Assembly: GCA_035439505.1 (NCBI GenBank)
Contig: DAORKJ010000007.1
Coordinates: 11,683-75,682 of the forward strand
Length of the DNA: 64,000 nt
Direction: 5' to 3'
DNA from: UBA7236 sp035439505
Lineage (GTDB): Bacteria > Bacteroidota > Bacteroidia > Chitinophagales > BACL12
Positions 52,502-59,986 of this stretch are shown here, piece by piece. The notes below the pieces were generated by a model. It saw only the letters and a list, made by a program, of their open reading frames with translations, was not told the origin of the DNA and did not search any database. Each line of letters opens with the position of its first letter. Within the stretch, counting starts at the first letter, position 1. Position numbers and translations under genes: made by a program.

Positions 52502-52676
52502 GCCCTGAAGTGAAAATTGACGAGGCTTTCCCAAAATGTAAAATAGGCAGTAATCTCATATATGGTTGGAGGGCTCGCCCTAAAGTGAAAATTGGCGAGG
52601 CTTTCCCAAAATGTAAAATAGGCAGTAATCTCATATATGGTTGGAGGGCTCGCCCTAAAGTGAAAATTGGTGAGGA
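52502..52676. repeat. 75-bp tandem repeat (two full copies and a partial third)
   Basis: The period is 75 bp: copies start at 52502, 52577 and 52652 (the third ends at ~52676). Copies 1 and 2 differ at two positions. Each begins with the half-palindrome GCCCTAAAGTGAAAATTGGC or a variant. Open frames on both strands only reflect the repeat and show no coding pattern. Confidence 0.85.
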
Positions 52677-52702
52677 ACGAACCAATTTTCTACTTTAGGG
52701 CG
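52651..52702. repeat. Hairpin B of the repeat block
   Basis: Left arm 52651-52671 and right arm 52681-52702 pair over 21 bp with one bulged base and a 9-nt loop. The left arm is the partial third copy of the 75-bp unit. Confidence 0.8.
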
Positions 52703-52824
52703 TTCCCGCGCAGGTCCAATCAAACTCCAATTGACAATTCCGAGCGCGGTCGGGTCATTCGCTGCAACTCCTCGCCCGCTGAAAAAGCGGGCTCCGGGGT
52801 TTCCGCTGCTGCCCCTAACGCGGG
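52698..52824. repeat. GC-rich intergenic element
   Basis: About 127 bp much richer in G+C than its neighbours. Its left end GGGCGTT and right end AACGC can pair, and an inner stem GCCCGCT / AGCGGGC (52774-52792, 5-nt loop) is present. From memory, such GGGCG...CCCTAACGC elements are scattered in Bacteroidota genomes. No gene is seen in the whole spacer 52282-53017. Confidence 0.6.
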
Positions 52825-52947
52825 TGAAGCAAAAAACTGATAATAGGTCATTTCAAAGGGCATCACTTGGAAAATGAATAACATTCCAAAATGTTGGCAT
52901 ATAAAATGCTGACCTATTCAAATTAGGGAATTAAGACATAAATAAAA

Positions 52948-52976
52948 TTTGATAAAAAAAATAATACTTACCTTTG
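52948..52976 (+). promoter_or_regulatory. Promoter of the HigA-type gene
   Basis: TTTG (52948-52951), a 17-nt spacer and TACCTTTG (52969-52976), fitting TAnnTTTG. The predicted start of transcription falls inside the repeat/palindrome just downstream. Confidence 0.65.
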
Positions 52977-52977
52977 G

Positions 52978-53001
52978 CGTTAGTAACGTTATACGTTAGT
53001 A
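52978..53001. promoter_or_regulatory. Candidate autorepressor operator
   Basis: CGTTAGTA occurs at 52978-52985 and again at 52994-53001, and the middle contains the palindrome AACGT-TAT-ACGTT. Lying between the -7 element and the start codon, it is a likely binding site for the HTH protein encoded at 53018. Confidence 0.65.
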
Positions 53002-53017
53002 TTAAAAAAATCATGAT

Positions 53018-53335
53018 ATGATAAAGCCACCCAAAATGAAACGTTTAAAAAATATTCACCCCGGAGAAATCTTATCTGAGGAATTTTTAATTCCTCTTGA
53101 AATATCTGCTTACCGCCTTGCAAAAGAAATTGCCATACCACAAACACGCATTTCTGAAGTCATAAAAGGCAACCGTCGAATCACTGCTGATACTGCACTT
53201 CGCCTCGCCAAATTTTTTGGCAACTCAGCAAAATTTTGGCTAGGGCTACAAAATGATTTTGATATTGAAAATGAGTTGAGGGAGAAAGGAAAGATTATTA
53301 TGGGGATTAGGCGGTTTGATGGGAAGGTAGCGTGA
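53018..53335 (+). CDS. higA: HigA-family antitoxin-like transcriptional regulator
   Basis: 105 residues. The sequence IHPGEILSEEFLIPLEIS is the signature start of HigA/VapI-type XRE regulators. It continues into a helix-turn-helix (AYRLAKEIAIPQTRISEVIKGNRRITADTALRLAKFFGNSAKFWLGLQ), the core of the family, and a short C-terminal tail. HigA normally neutralises a HigB RNase toxin and represses the operon. No higB is found: the 240 nt upstream hold only the promoter, repeats and a GC-rich element, and 53336-53536 holds no gene. The candidate operator just before it supports autorepression. It may be an orphan, or the toxin may lie elsewhere. Confidence 0.88.
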   Translation: MIKPPKMKRLKNIHPGEILSEEFLIPLEISAYRLAKEIAIPQTRISEVIKGNRRITADTALRLAKFFGNSAKFWLGLQNDFDIENELREKGKIIMGIRRFDGKVA

Positions 53336-53524
53336 TAATTGATCATCCAATAAATCGGCGTCAATCAAATTCCTAAGGTAGGTAAACTTTCCTGCCAATA
53401 TCTTAATTGTACATGAATGCAACTAATTAGGATGCTGCTGTTATTAGGATTTCAGGTATCATAAGGTCAAAAAGTGCATATTCTGACTAATTTTAAATAT
53501 GGCCATATTTCCAAAAGTTTTCAA

Positions 53525-53532
53525 TACATTTG
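53525..53532 (+). promoter_or_regulatory. -7 element close to the DUF6660 start
   Basis: TACATTTG fits TAnnTTTG and ends only 4 nt before the proposed GTG start at 53537. A -33 match is weak. Confidence 0.4.
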
Positions 53533-53536
53533 CAAT

Positions 53537-53857
53537 GTGAGAGTATTCTTCTTTATATTTAGTTGTTATATTTTGGCGGTATCGGTTTTACCTTGTGCCG
53601 ACAAAACGGACTGTAAATATCAGGAATCAGAAATATCGAATTTCGCAACCAAAGATCATACTGAGCATAAAGGCGACACTGAAAATTGCTCTCCGTTCTG
53701 CATGTGTGCCTGCTGTGAGCAATCCGTATCGTTTATCCTTACTCCTATAACTTTGAAAAATGTGAAAGTTTCTTCAATCGAAGTTTTTCATGTTTATAAG
53801 ATCTCATTAGTTTCTGAGACTTTTGAATCTATTTGGCAACCGCCTAAAATTAGTTAA
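53537..53857 (+). CDS. DUF6660-like small secreted Cys-rich protein
   Basis: 106 residues from a GTG at 53537, which opens a leader (VRVFFFIFSCYILAVSVLPC); the frame reads from a GTG at 53474, but the extra 21 residues look untranslated. The mature part has a Cys-rich middle (CSPFCMCACCEQS) with His and Glu nearby (KDHTEHKGDTEN) that could bind a soft metal. Small Cys-rich proteins of this type (DUF6660 by my reading) often sit immediately before CusA/CzcA genes in Bacteroidota. The gene at 53955 is 97 nt downstream. A metallochaperone or sensor role is plausible, not shown. Confidence 0.6.
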   Translation: MRVFFFIFSCYILAVSVLPCADKTDCKYQESEISNFATKDHTEHKGDTENCSPFCMCACCEQSVSFILTPITLKNVKVSSIEVFHVYKISLVSETFESIWQPPKIS

Positions 53858-53954
53858 TAAATTACTTTACCTCCGTCTGTTGCGGAAAACAATTACCTAA
53901 AGCGCAAATGCACTGAGGGTATTACTGTATTTATTCATCCAACTAATTTACAAT

Positions 53955-56900
53955 ATGTTAGATAAAATTATTGCATTCAGCATAAAAAATAAATTCATCA
54001 TTTCAATGATGACAGTTGCGTTAATCGTATGGGGTGTTTGGAGCGCAACCCAATTACCTATAGATGCTGTTCCCGATATTACCAATAATCAAGTACAAAT
54101 TATTACTGTTTGCCCTACGTTAGCAGGCCAGGAGGTTGAGCAGTTAGTAACATACCCAATAGAACAGAGTATTGCAAACTTGCCTGACTTAGAAGAATTG
54201 CGAAGTATTTCCCGTTTCGGACTTTCAGTAATTACAGTTGTATTTGCCGATAATGTAGATATTTATTTTGCTCGCCAACTAATTACCGAGCGGCTCAAGG
54301 AAGCCGAAAGCAAAATCCCTGTAGGTGTTGGAACACCTGAATTAGCTCCCGTAAGTACCGGTTTAGGTGAAGTTTATCAATATATTATTCATCCTAAAAA
54401 AGGGAGCGAAAGTAAATACACACCAATGGACTTGCGGACAATGCAAGACTGGATTGTTGCCCGACAACTTTATGGCACACCCGGAATTGCAGAAGTAAAC
54501 AGTTTTGGTGGACAACTCAAACAATATGAAGTAGCAGTAAATCCAGACAGATTAATTGCTATGGGAATAACAATTCCTGAAATATTTACGGCTTTAGAAA
54601 AAAACAACGAAAATACTGGAGGAGCCTATATTGACAAAAAGCCGAATGCTTATTTCATACGTGGTGTTGGTTTGATTGGTTCTTTCGAAGACATTAAAAA
54701 TATAGTTGTAAAAACAAATCCAAATGGGATTCCAATACTTATAAAGGATATTGCAGAAGTGCAGTTCGGTAGTGCAGTTCGATATGGTGCAATGACATAT
54801 GACGGCGAAGTAGATGCTGTTGGTGGTGTTGTAATGATGTTAAAAGGTGCAAACAGTGCAGATGTTGTTAATCGCATTAAAGACAAAATGGAAACAATTC
54901 AAAAATCACTACCGGATGATATTGTAATTGAACCATACCTTGACAGAACTGATTTAGTAAACCGTGCCATCAGCACTGTAGAAAAAAATCTGATTGAAGG
55001 AGCATTAATTGTAATTTTTGTTTTGGTTTTGTTCCTTGGAAATCTTCGAGCAGGATTAATAGTAGCTTCTGCCATTCCGTTATCAATGTTATTTGCGCTA
55101 GGCCTTATGAATTTGTTTGGTGTAAGCGCCAATCTAATGAGTTTGGGAGCCATAGACTTTGGTTTAATTGTGGATGGTGCTGTAATTATTGTAGAAGCAA
55201 CATTGCATCATTTAGGTTTACGAAAAACAATAGGCAGACTTTCACAGAAAGAAATGGATGAGGAGGTTTTTAAATCTGCCTCAAAAATTAGAAGTAGTGC
55301 TGCATTTGGTGAAATTATTATCCTTATTGTATACATTCCGATATTAACCTTAATTGGAATAGAAGGGAAAATGTTCCGTCCAATGGCTCAAACTGTAGGT
55401 TTTGCCATTTTCGGCGCATTAATTTTATCACTTACCTATATACCAATGATGTGCGCAGCATTTCTACCAAAAACCATTTCAAACAAGAAAACATTTAGCG
55501 ATAGAATGATGCAATTTCTTCAACGTAATTATGCACCACTTTTAGCAAAAGCTATTAACCTCAAAAACTTAATTATTGGTGCAACTGTAATAATCTTTGT
55601 TATTTCTTTGGTTCTTTTTTCAAGAATGGGTGGCGAGTTTATACCTACCCTTAATGAAGGTGATTTTGCATTTCATTGTATTCTGCCCCAAGGAACTTCA
55701 TTGTCACAAAGTATTGAAACATCAATGCAGGCATCACGAATTATTAAGCAGTTTGACGAAGTTAAAATGGTTGTTGGAAAAACTGGTTCCGCTGAAGTTC
55801 CAACAGATCCGATGCCTCCTGAAGCAACCGATATGATGATAATATTAAAATCGCCAGATGAATGGAAACGGGATATTTCCTATGATGAACTTGCTGATGA
55901 AATCATGGCAAAATTAGAAATGATCCCAGGTGTATTTTTTGAAAAAAATCAACCAATTCAAATGCGATTTAACGAACTGATGACAGGTATTCGACAAGAT
56001 GTGGCAGTAAAAATTTTTGGTGAAAATATGGATACACTTTTATATTATGCAAACAAAGTAAATGCTGTTGTGCAAAGTGTTGAAGGTGCTACCGAGCCGA
56101 GTGTTGAAAGAGTAGCCGGTCTTCCACAAATTGTAATTAATTACAACCGTTCGCAGATTGCTAATTATGGTTTAAACATTGAAGACATCAACCATATAGT
56201 CAGCACAGCTTTTGCAGGTGGCGGTGCAGGTGTTGTTTACGAAAACGAACGAAAATTTGATTTAGTTGTCCGTCTTGATAGTGCAAGCAGAAATAATATC
56301 GACGATGTAAGCCAATTGTATATACCAACAACCAACGGCACCCAAATTCCGCTCTCGCAAGTTGCTGAAATAAAAATGGAATTAGGTCCTGCACAAATTA
56401 GTCGTGAAGATGGCAAGCGGAGAATCGTAATTGGTTTTAACGTGAAAGACCGAGACGTGGAAAGCGTAGTAATAGATATTGAAAAGGAATTAAATGAAAA
56501 AGTGAAATTACCGGAAGGTTATTATTACACCTATGGTGGCACATTCGAAAATCTTCAAGCTGCGTCCAAGCGTCTAATGATTGCATTACCTGTCGCATTG
56601 GCTCTTATTTTTATGTTGCTGTTTATTACTTTCAATTCTGTAAAGCAAGCAACACTTATTTACACGGCTATACCAATGAGCGCAATTGGAGGTGTATTTG
56701 CGTTGCTTATTCGTGATATGCCATTCAGCATATCGGCAGGCATTGGATTTATAGCCTTATTTGGTGTAGCAGTTTTAAATGGAATTGTGCTAATTGGAAC
56801 CTTTAACCAGCTAGAAAAAGATGGAATGTCAAACATTATTGAACGTATAAAGGAAGGAACAAAAATTCGTTTGAGACCGGTTTTAATGACTGCAACAGTA

Positions 56901-58316
56901 GCATCACTTGGTTTTCTACCTATGGCATTGTCTCATGGAGCCGGAGCTGAAGTACAAAAACCTTTGGCTACAGTTGTTATTGGTGGTCTTATTTCGGCTA
57001 CTTTCTTAACACTTTTTGTTTTGCCGTTATTATATGTGATGTTTTCGAAAATCAGACACCAGAAAAGAAAAATTTCAACAATTGTTATTTTACTACTTGC
57101 ATTAGCAACAAACTTCAAATTAAATGGACAAACCGCATTGGAAAGTCCAATTTCAATTGATGATGCAATTAATGTATCCTTGAAGAATAACATTGAACTA
57201 CAATCGCAGCAACTAAATGTGCAATCATCGATTACTTTGAAAAAATCAGTATTTGAGTTGCCAAAAACAAGTGTTGATTTCCAGTATGGCCAATACAATA
57301 GTAACAATCAAGACAATGCAATTCTGATTTCACAAAGTATTCCTTTCCCGAGTTATTACAAGGCAAAATCATCTTTGTATGATGCCAAATTACAAAACAG
57401 CGAATTACAACTTCAAGCCACAACAAACGATATAAAGGCTCAAGTCCGGTACTGGTTTTATCAAATGCAATATTTACAAACTATTAAAAAGCAGTTACAA
57501 TATTTAGATAGTTTGTATATTGATTTTATAATCGCTGCCGACTTACGATACAAAACCGGAGAAACAACTTTATTAGAAAAAACTACTGCTGAGACAATAC
57601 AAGGTCAACTTTCGCTTTTACTGAAACAAAACGAATCAGACCTTATCATAGCATACAATTCATTGAGATCTCTAATGAATACTAACGAAGAATTTGCTAT
57701 TGAGGATACCAAAACCTTTGTACCACTCGCAATTAGCAATTTGTATGATACGCTACTCATTACAAATAACCCTTCGCTTAAAGTTTTTTACCAGCAAACC
57801 GTAATTGCAGAAACTAATAAAAAAGTTGAAGTTGCTTCAAATCTACCGGATTTAAATTTGGGTTATTTCAACCAATCCATAATTGGGGTACAAAATATTA
57901 ATGGAACTGATGTACTATTTGACGCAACTGAACGCTTTGAAGGCTTTACAGTTGGAATTAGTATTCCAATCACCTTTTTCAATACTGCTTCAAAAATAAA
58001 GTCACTGAATTATCAACAACAAGCGTTACAAAAAGAAGCAGAAAGCGGAAAACTGATTTTACAAAATCAATTGCAAACTGCTTTCCAACATTACAACCAA
58101 TATTTGTTGCAATACAATTATTATAAATCAATTGCCTTGCCAAATGCTGAGATAATAATAAGCACCGCAACACTTGGTTTCAGAACTGGTGAAATAGGTT
58201 ACATTGAATATTTACAAGCTTTGCAAACTGCTTCTGATGTGTATTTAAATTATCTTCACACTATCAATCAAATCAATCAATCCGTAATTAATATTAATTT
58301 TTTAACAAACAATTAA
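53955..58316 (+). CDS. CusA/CzcA heavy-metal RND pump fused to a TolC-like outer-membrane domain
   Basis: 1453 residues, about 400 longer than a usual CusA. Residues ~1-1030 are the HME-RND pump: TM1 (~10-30), porter domain 1, then TM segments with AIDFGLIVDGAVIIVEATLHH (Asp401 and Asp407 in the proton relay), a second porter domain and the last six TMs. Residues ~1038-1060 form a hydrophobic, signal-like stretch. From ~1065 the sequence matches a TolC/OMF barrel with coiled-coil hairpins (ISIDDAINVSLKNN, then SLQNAELQLQATTNDIKAQ-type heptads). Pump, periplasmic adaptor (next gene, 11 nt) and channel would expel Zn, Cd, Co, Cu or Ag. The fusion is known in Bacteroidota. Confidence 0.92.
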   Translation: MLDKIIAFSIKNKFIISMMTVALIVWGVWSATQLPIDAVPDITNNQVQIITVCPTLAGQEVEQLVTYPIEQSIANLPDLEELRSISRFGLSVITVVFADNVDIYFARQLITERLKEAESKIPVGVGTPELAPVSTGLGEVYQYIIHPKKGSESKYTPMDLRTMQDWIVARQLYGTPGIAEVNSFGGQLKQYEVAVNPDRLIAMGITIPEIFTALEKNNENTGGAYIDKKPNAYFIRGVGLIGSFEDIKNIVVKTNPNGIPILIKDIAEVQFGSAVRYGAMTYDGEVDAVGGVVMMLKGANSADVVNRIKDKMETIQKSLPDDIVIEPYLDRTDLVNRAISTVEKNLIEGALIVIFVLVLFLGNLRAGLIVASAIPLSMLFALGLMNLFGVSANLMSLGAIDFGLIVDGAVIIVEATLHHLGLRKTIGRLSQKEMDEEVFKSASKIRSSAAFGEIIILIVYIPILTLIGIEGKMFRPMAQTVGFAIFGALILSLTYIPMMCAAFLPKTISNKKTFSDRMMQFLQRNYAPLLAKAINLKNLIIGATVIIFVISLVLFSRMGGEFIPTLNEGDFAFHCILPQGTSLSQSIETSMQASRIIKQFDEVKMVVGKTGSAEVPTDPMPPEATDMMIILKSPDEWKRDISYDELADEIMAKLEMIPGVFFEKNQPIQMRFNELMTGIRQDVAVKIFGENMDTLLYYANKVNAVVQSVEGATEPSVERVAGLPQIVINYNRSQIANYGLNIEDINHIVSTAFAGGGAGVVYENERKFDLVVRLDSASRNNIDDVSQLYIPTTNGTQIPLSQVAEIKMELGPAQISREDGKRRIVIGFNVKDRDVESVVIDIEKELNEKVKLPEGYYYTYGGTFENLQAASKRLMIALPVALALIFMLLFITFNSVKQATLIYTAIPMSAIGGVFALLIRDMPFSISAGIGFIALFGVAVLNGIVLIGTFNQLEKDGMSNIIERIKEGTKIRLRPVLMTATVASLGFLPMALSHGAGAEVQKPLATVVIGGLISATFLTLFVLPLLYVMFSKIRHQKRKISTIVILLLALATNFKLNGQTALESPISIDDAINVSLKNNIELQSQQLNVQSSITLKKSVFELPKTSVDFQYGQYNSNNQDNAILISQSIPFPSYYKAKSSLYDAKLQNSELQLQATTNDIKAQVRYWFYQMQYLQTIKKQLQYLDSLYIDFIIAADLRYKTGETTLLEKTTAETIQGQLSLLLKQNESDLIIAYNSLRSLMNTNEEFAIEDTKTFVPLAISNLYDTLLITNNPSLKVFYQQTVIAETNKKVEVASNLPDLNLGYFNQSIIGVQNINGTDVLFDATERFEGFTVGISIPITFFNTASKIKSLNYQQQALQKEAESGKLILQNQLQTAFQHYNQYLLQYNYYKSIALPNAEIIISTATLGFRTGEIGYIEYLQALQTASDVYLNYLHTINQINQSVININFLTNN

Positions 58317-58327
58317 ATTTAACAGAT

Positions 58328-59602
58328 ATGAAATATAATATCTATATAATAGCATTTGCAACAATAATAGTATTTGCATCTTGCAACAAAAATAAATCCG
58401 AATTGCACGAAGAAGAAACAGAGCACCATGATGAACACGAAAATGATAACACGGCAGTGCTTTCGCCGGAACAAATGGAGTCTATTGAAATAGTGTTAGG
58501 AAGTATTGAGAAAAAGCAATTAACTGCTTCTGTTAAAGCAAATGGTATTTTAAAAGTACCAAATCAAAATAAGGCAAACGCAACAGCTTCTCTAGGAGGA
58601 ACAATAAAATCTATTCAGGTGCAAACCGGGAATATAGTAAGCCAAGGGCAAATCATTGCCACCATATCAAATAATGCATTTGTAACATTGCAAGAGGAAT
58701 TTTTAAGCGTTAGTTCTAAATCTGAATTAGCACAAATAGAATATGTGAGACAAATGGAATTACAAAAGGAAAATGCGTCGGCTTTAAAAAATTTACAATC
58801 AGCTGAAGCTGAGCTCAAAATATTAAATGCACAAAAATCAAGTTTGAAAAAACAATTGGAACTAATTGGTATAAATTCAGCAACACTTACATCAGATAAT
58901 ATACTGTCTGTTGTGAACATTACGAGTCCAATAAACGGGGTAATAAGCAATATTATGGTAAACATTGGTAGTTATGTTGATGCTAACAATTCGATAGCTG
59001 AAATTGTGGACAATAGCCAACTGCATCTGGATTTGTATGTGTATGAAAAAGATTTGCAAAAATTGAAAGTAGGTCAAACGATACATTTTACGCTGACAAA
59101 CAATCCAGGTCAAGAATACGATGCCGAAGTGTATGCTATCAGCAACACATTTGAACCAAGCACAAAAGCTGTTGCTGTTCACGCAATGGTAAAAGGAAAC
59201 AAACTAGGTTTAATGGATGGGATGAGTATTACTGCTTTAATAAGTTTAGAAGATGCAACTGTTGACGCAGTTCCAATTAATGCTATTGTGAATCATGAAG
59301 GCCAGAACTACATTTTTATTGTAACTGATAGGCACAGTGAAGAAGAACATCATACTGAAATAGAAACAGCAGAGCACGAACATGATGAACACGGACATGA
59401 ACACACAGAAGAGGACGAATCTGTTCATACTGAAAAAGGCACAACTTTTGAAAAAATTCCTGTTCGAAAGGGCACAACAGATATTGGATATGCTGAAATT
59501 CATTTATTAAAAGAAATTCCGGCCGACAGCAAAGTAGTAGTGAATGGAGCATTTTTCATTCTAGCTAAAATGAACAATAAAGGCGAAGCACATGCACATT
59601 AA
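58328..59602 (+). CDS. RND efflux periplasmic adaptor with His-rich segments
   Basis: 424 residues. Lipoprotein signal with lipobox VFASC (Cys19). A His/Glu-rich segment follows (EEETEHHDEHEND, ~25-40), then the usual adaptor domains: lipoyl-like half (ASLGGTIKSIQVQTGNIVSQGQIIATI), coiled-coil hairpin (~120-185), second lipoyl half (INGVISNIMVNIGSYVDANNSIAEI) and the beta-barrel. A second His-rich insert (~340-370, HEHDEHGHEHTEEDES) is typical of CusB/CzcB-type metal chaperones. The two His-rich patches could load metal before transport. It sits 11 nt after the pump gene and 12 nt before DUF3703. Confidence 0.92.
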   Translation: MKYNIYIIAFATIIVFASCNKNKSELHEEETEHHDEHENDNTAVLSPEQMESIEIVLGSIEKKQLTASVKANGILKVPNQNKANATASLGGTIKSIQVQTGNIVSQGQIIATISNNAFVTLQEEFLSVSSKSELAQIEYVRQMELQKENASALKNLQSAEAELKILNAQKSSLKKQLELIGINSATLTSDNILSVVNITSPINGVISNIMVNIGSYVDANNSIAEIVDNSQLHLDLYVYEKDLQKLKVGQTIHFTLTNNPGQEYDAEVYAISNTFEPSTKAVAVHAMVKGNKLGLMDGMSITALISLEDATVDAVPINAIVNHEGQNYIFIVTDRHSEEEHHTEIETAEHEHDEHGHEHTEEDESVHTEKGTTFEKIPVRKGTTDIGYAEIHLLKEIPADSKVVVNGAFFILAKMNNKGEAHAH

Positions 59603-59614
59603 AATTGTAAATCA

Positions 59615-59986
59615 ATGAAATTGTACACTTCAATGCCTTCGTCATTAAAGACTTTTTATAATAATGAACTAAATCAGTCTGCGAACAACTTTACAATCGG
59701 TGATTTGCAAAAATCCTGGTTTCACTTGGAGCGTGCCCATATATTGGGGCAACCCTACCCTATTGCACACTCCTTTGTTCATTGGAAAATGTTGATTTTT
59801 GGTTTTAAAACTAAAAACACAAAGGAAATAATTGGACAAATTCCTCGACTATTAGTTGGTGGTATAAAATCATTTGTTGGTATTATACCTACCGGAAATA
59901 CAGGTGGGTCAAATGTTCCTCCTTTGCAATCAATGGCAATATCTGAAGATTTACTAAAAGTTATTAAACAAAATTCAAAACTATGA
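59615..59986 (+). CDS. DUF3703 protein
   Basis: 123 residues. The DUF3703 pattern is clear: SWFHLERAHILGQPYPIAHSFVHWKMLIFGFKTKNTKEIIGQIPRLLVGG, with the conserved W-x-x-L-E-R-A-H-I-L-G-Q run and later H-x-x-x-H/W-x-M-L. The function is unknown in the family; the pattern of His and the neighbourhood point to metal handling. Its last four bases overlap the start of the P1B ATPase gene (ATGA), so the two are translated together. The start at 59615 follows the adaptor gene by 12 nt; the Met at 59633 is also possible. Confidence 0.85.
   Translation: MKLYTSMPSSLKTFYNNELNQSANNFTIGDLQKSWFHLERAHILGQPYPIAHSFVHWKMLIFGFKTKNTKEIIGQIPRLLVGGIKSFVGIIPTGNTGGSNVPPLQSMAISEDLLKVIKQNSKL

Noticed and set aside
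52502..52676. Possible CRISPR array
   Set aside because: Whole 75-bp units are repeated without unique spacers and only about two times; no cas genes nearby.
52494..52698. Open frames on both strands in the 75-bp repeat
   Set aside because: They are repeat artefacts: identical peptide blocks come from the duplicated unit, with no start context.
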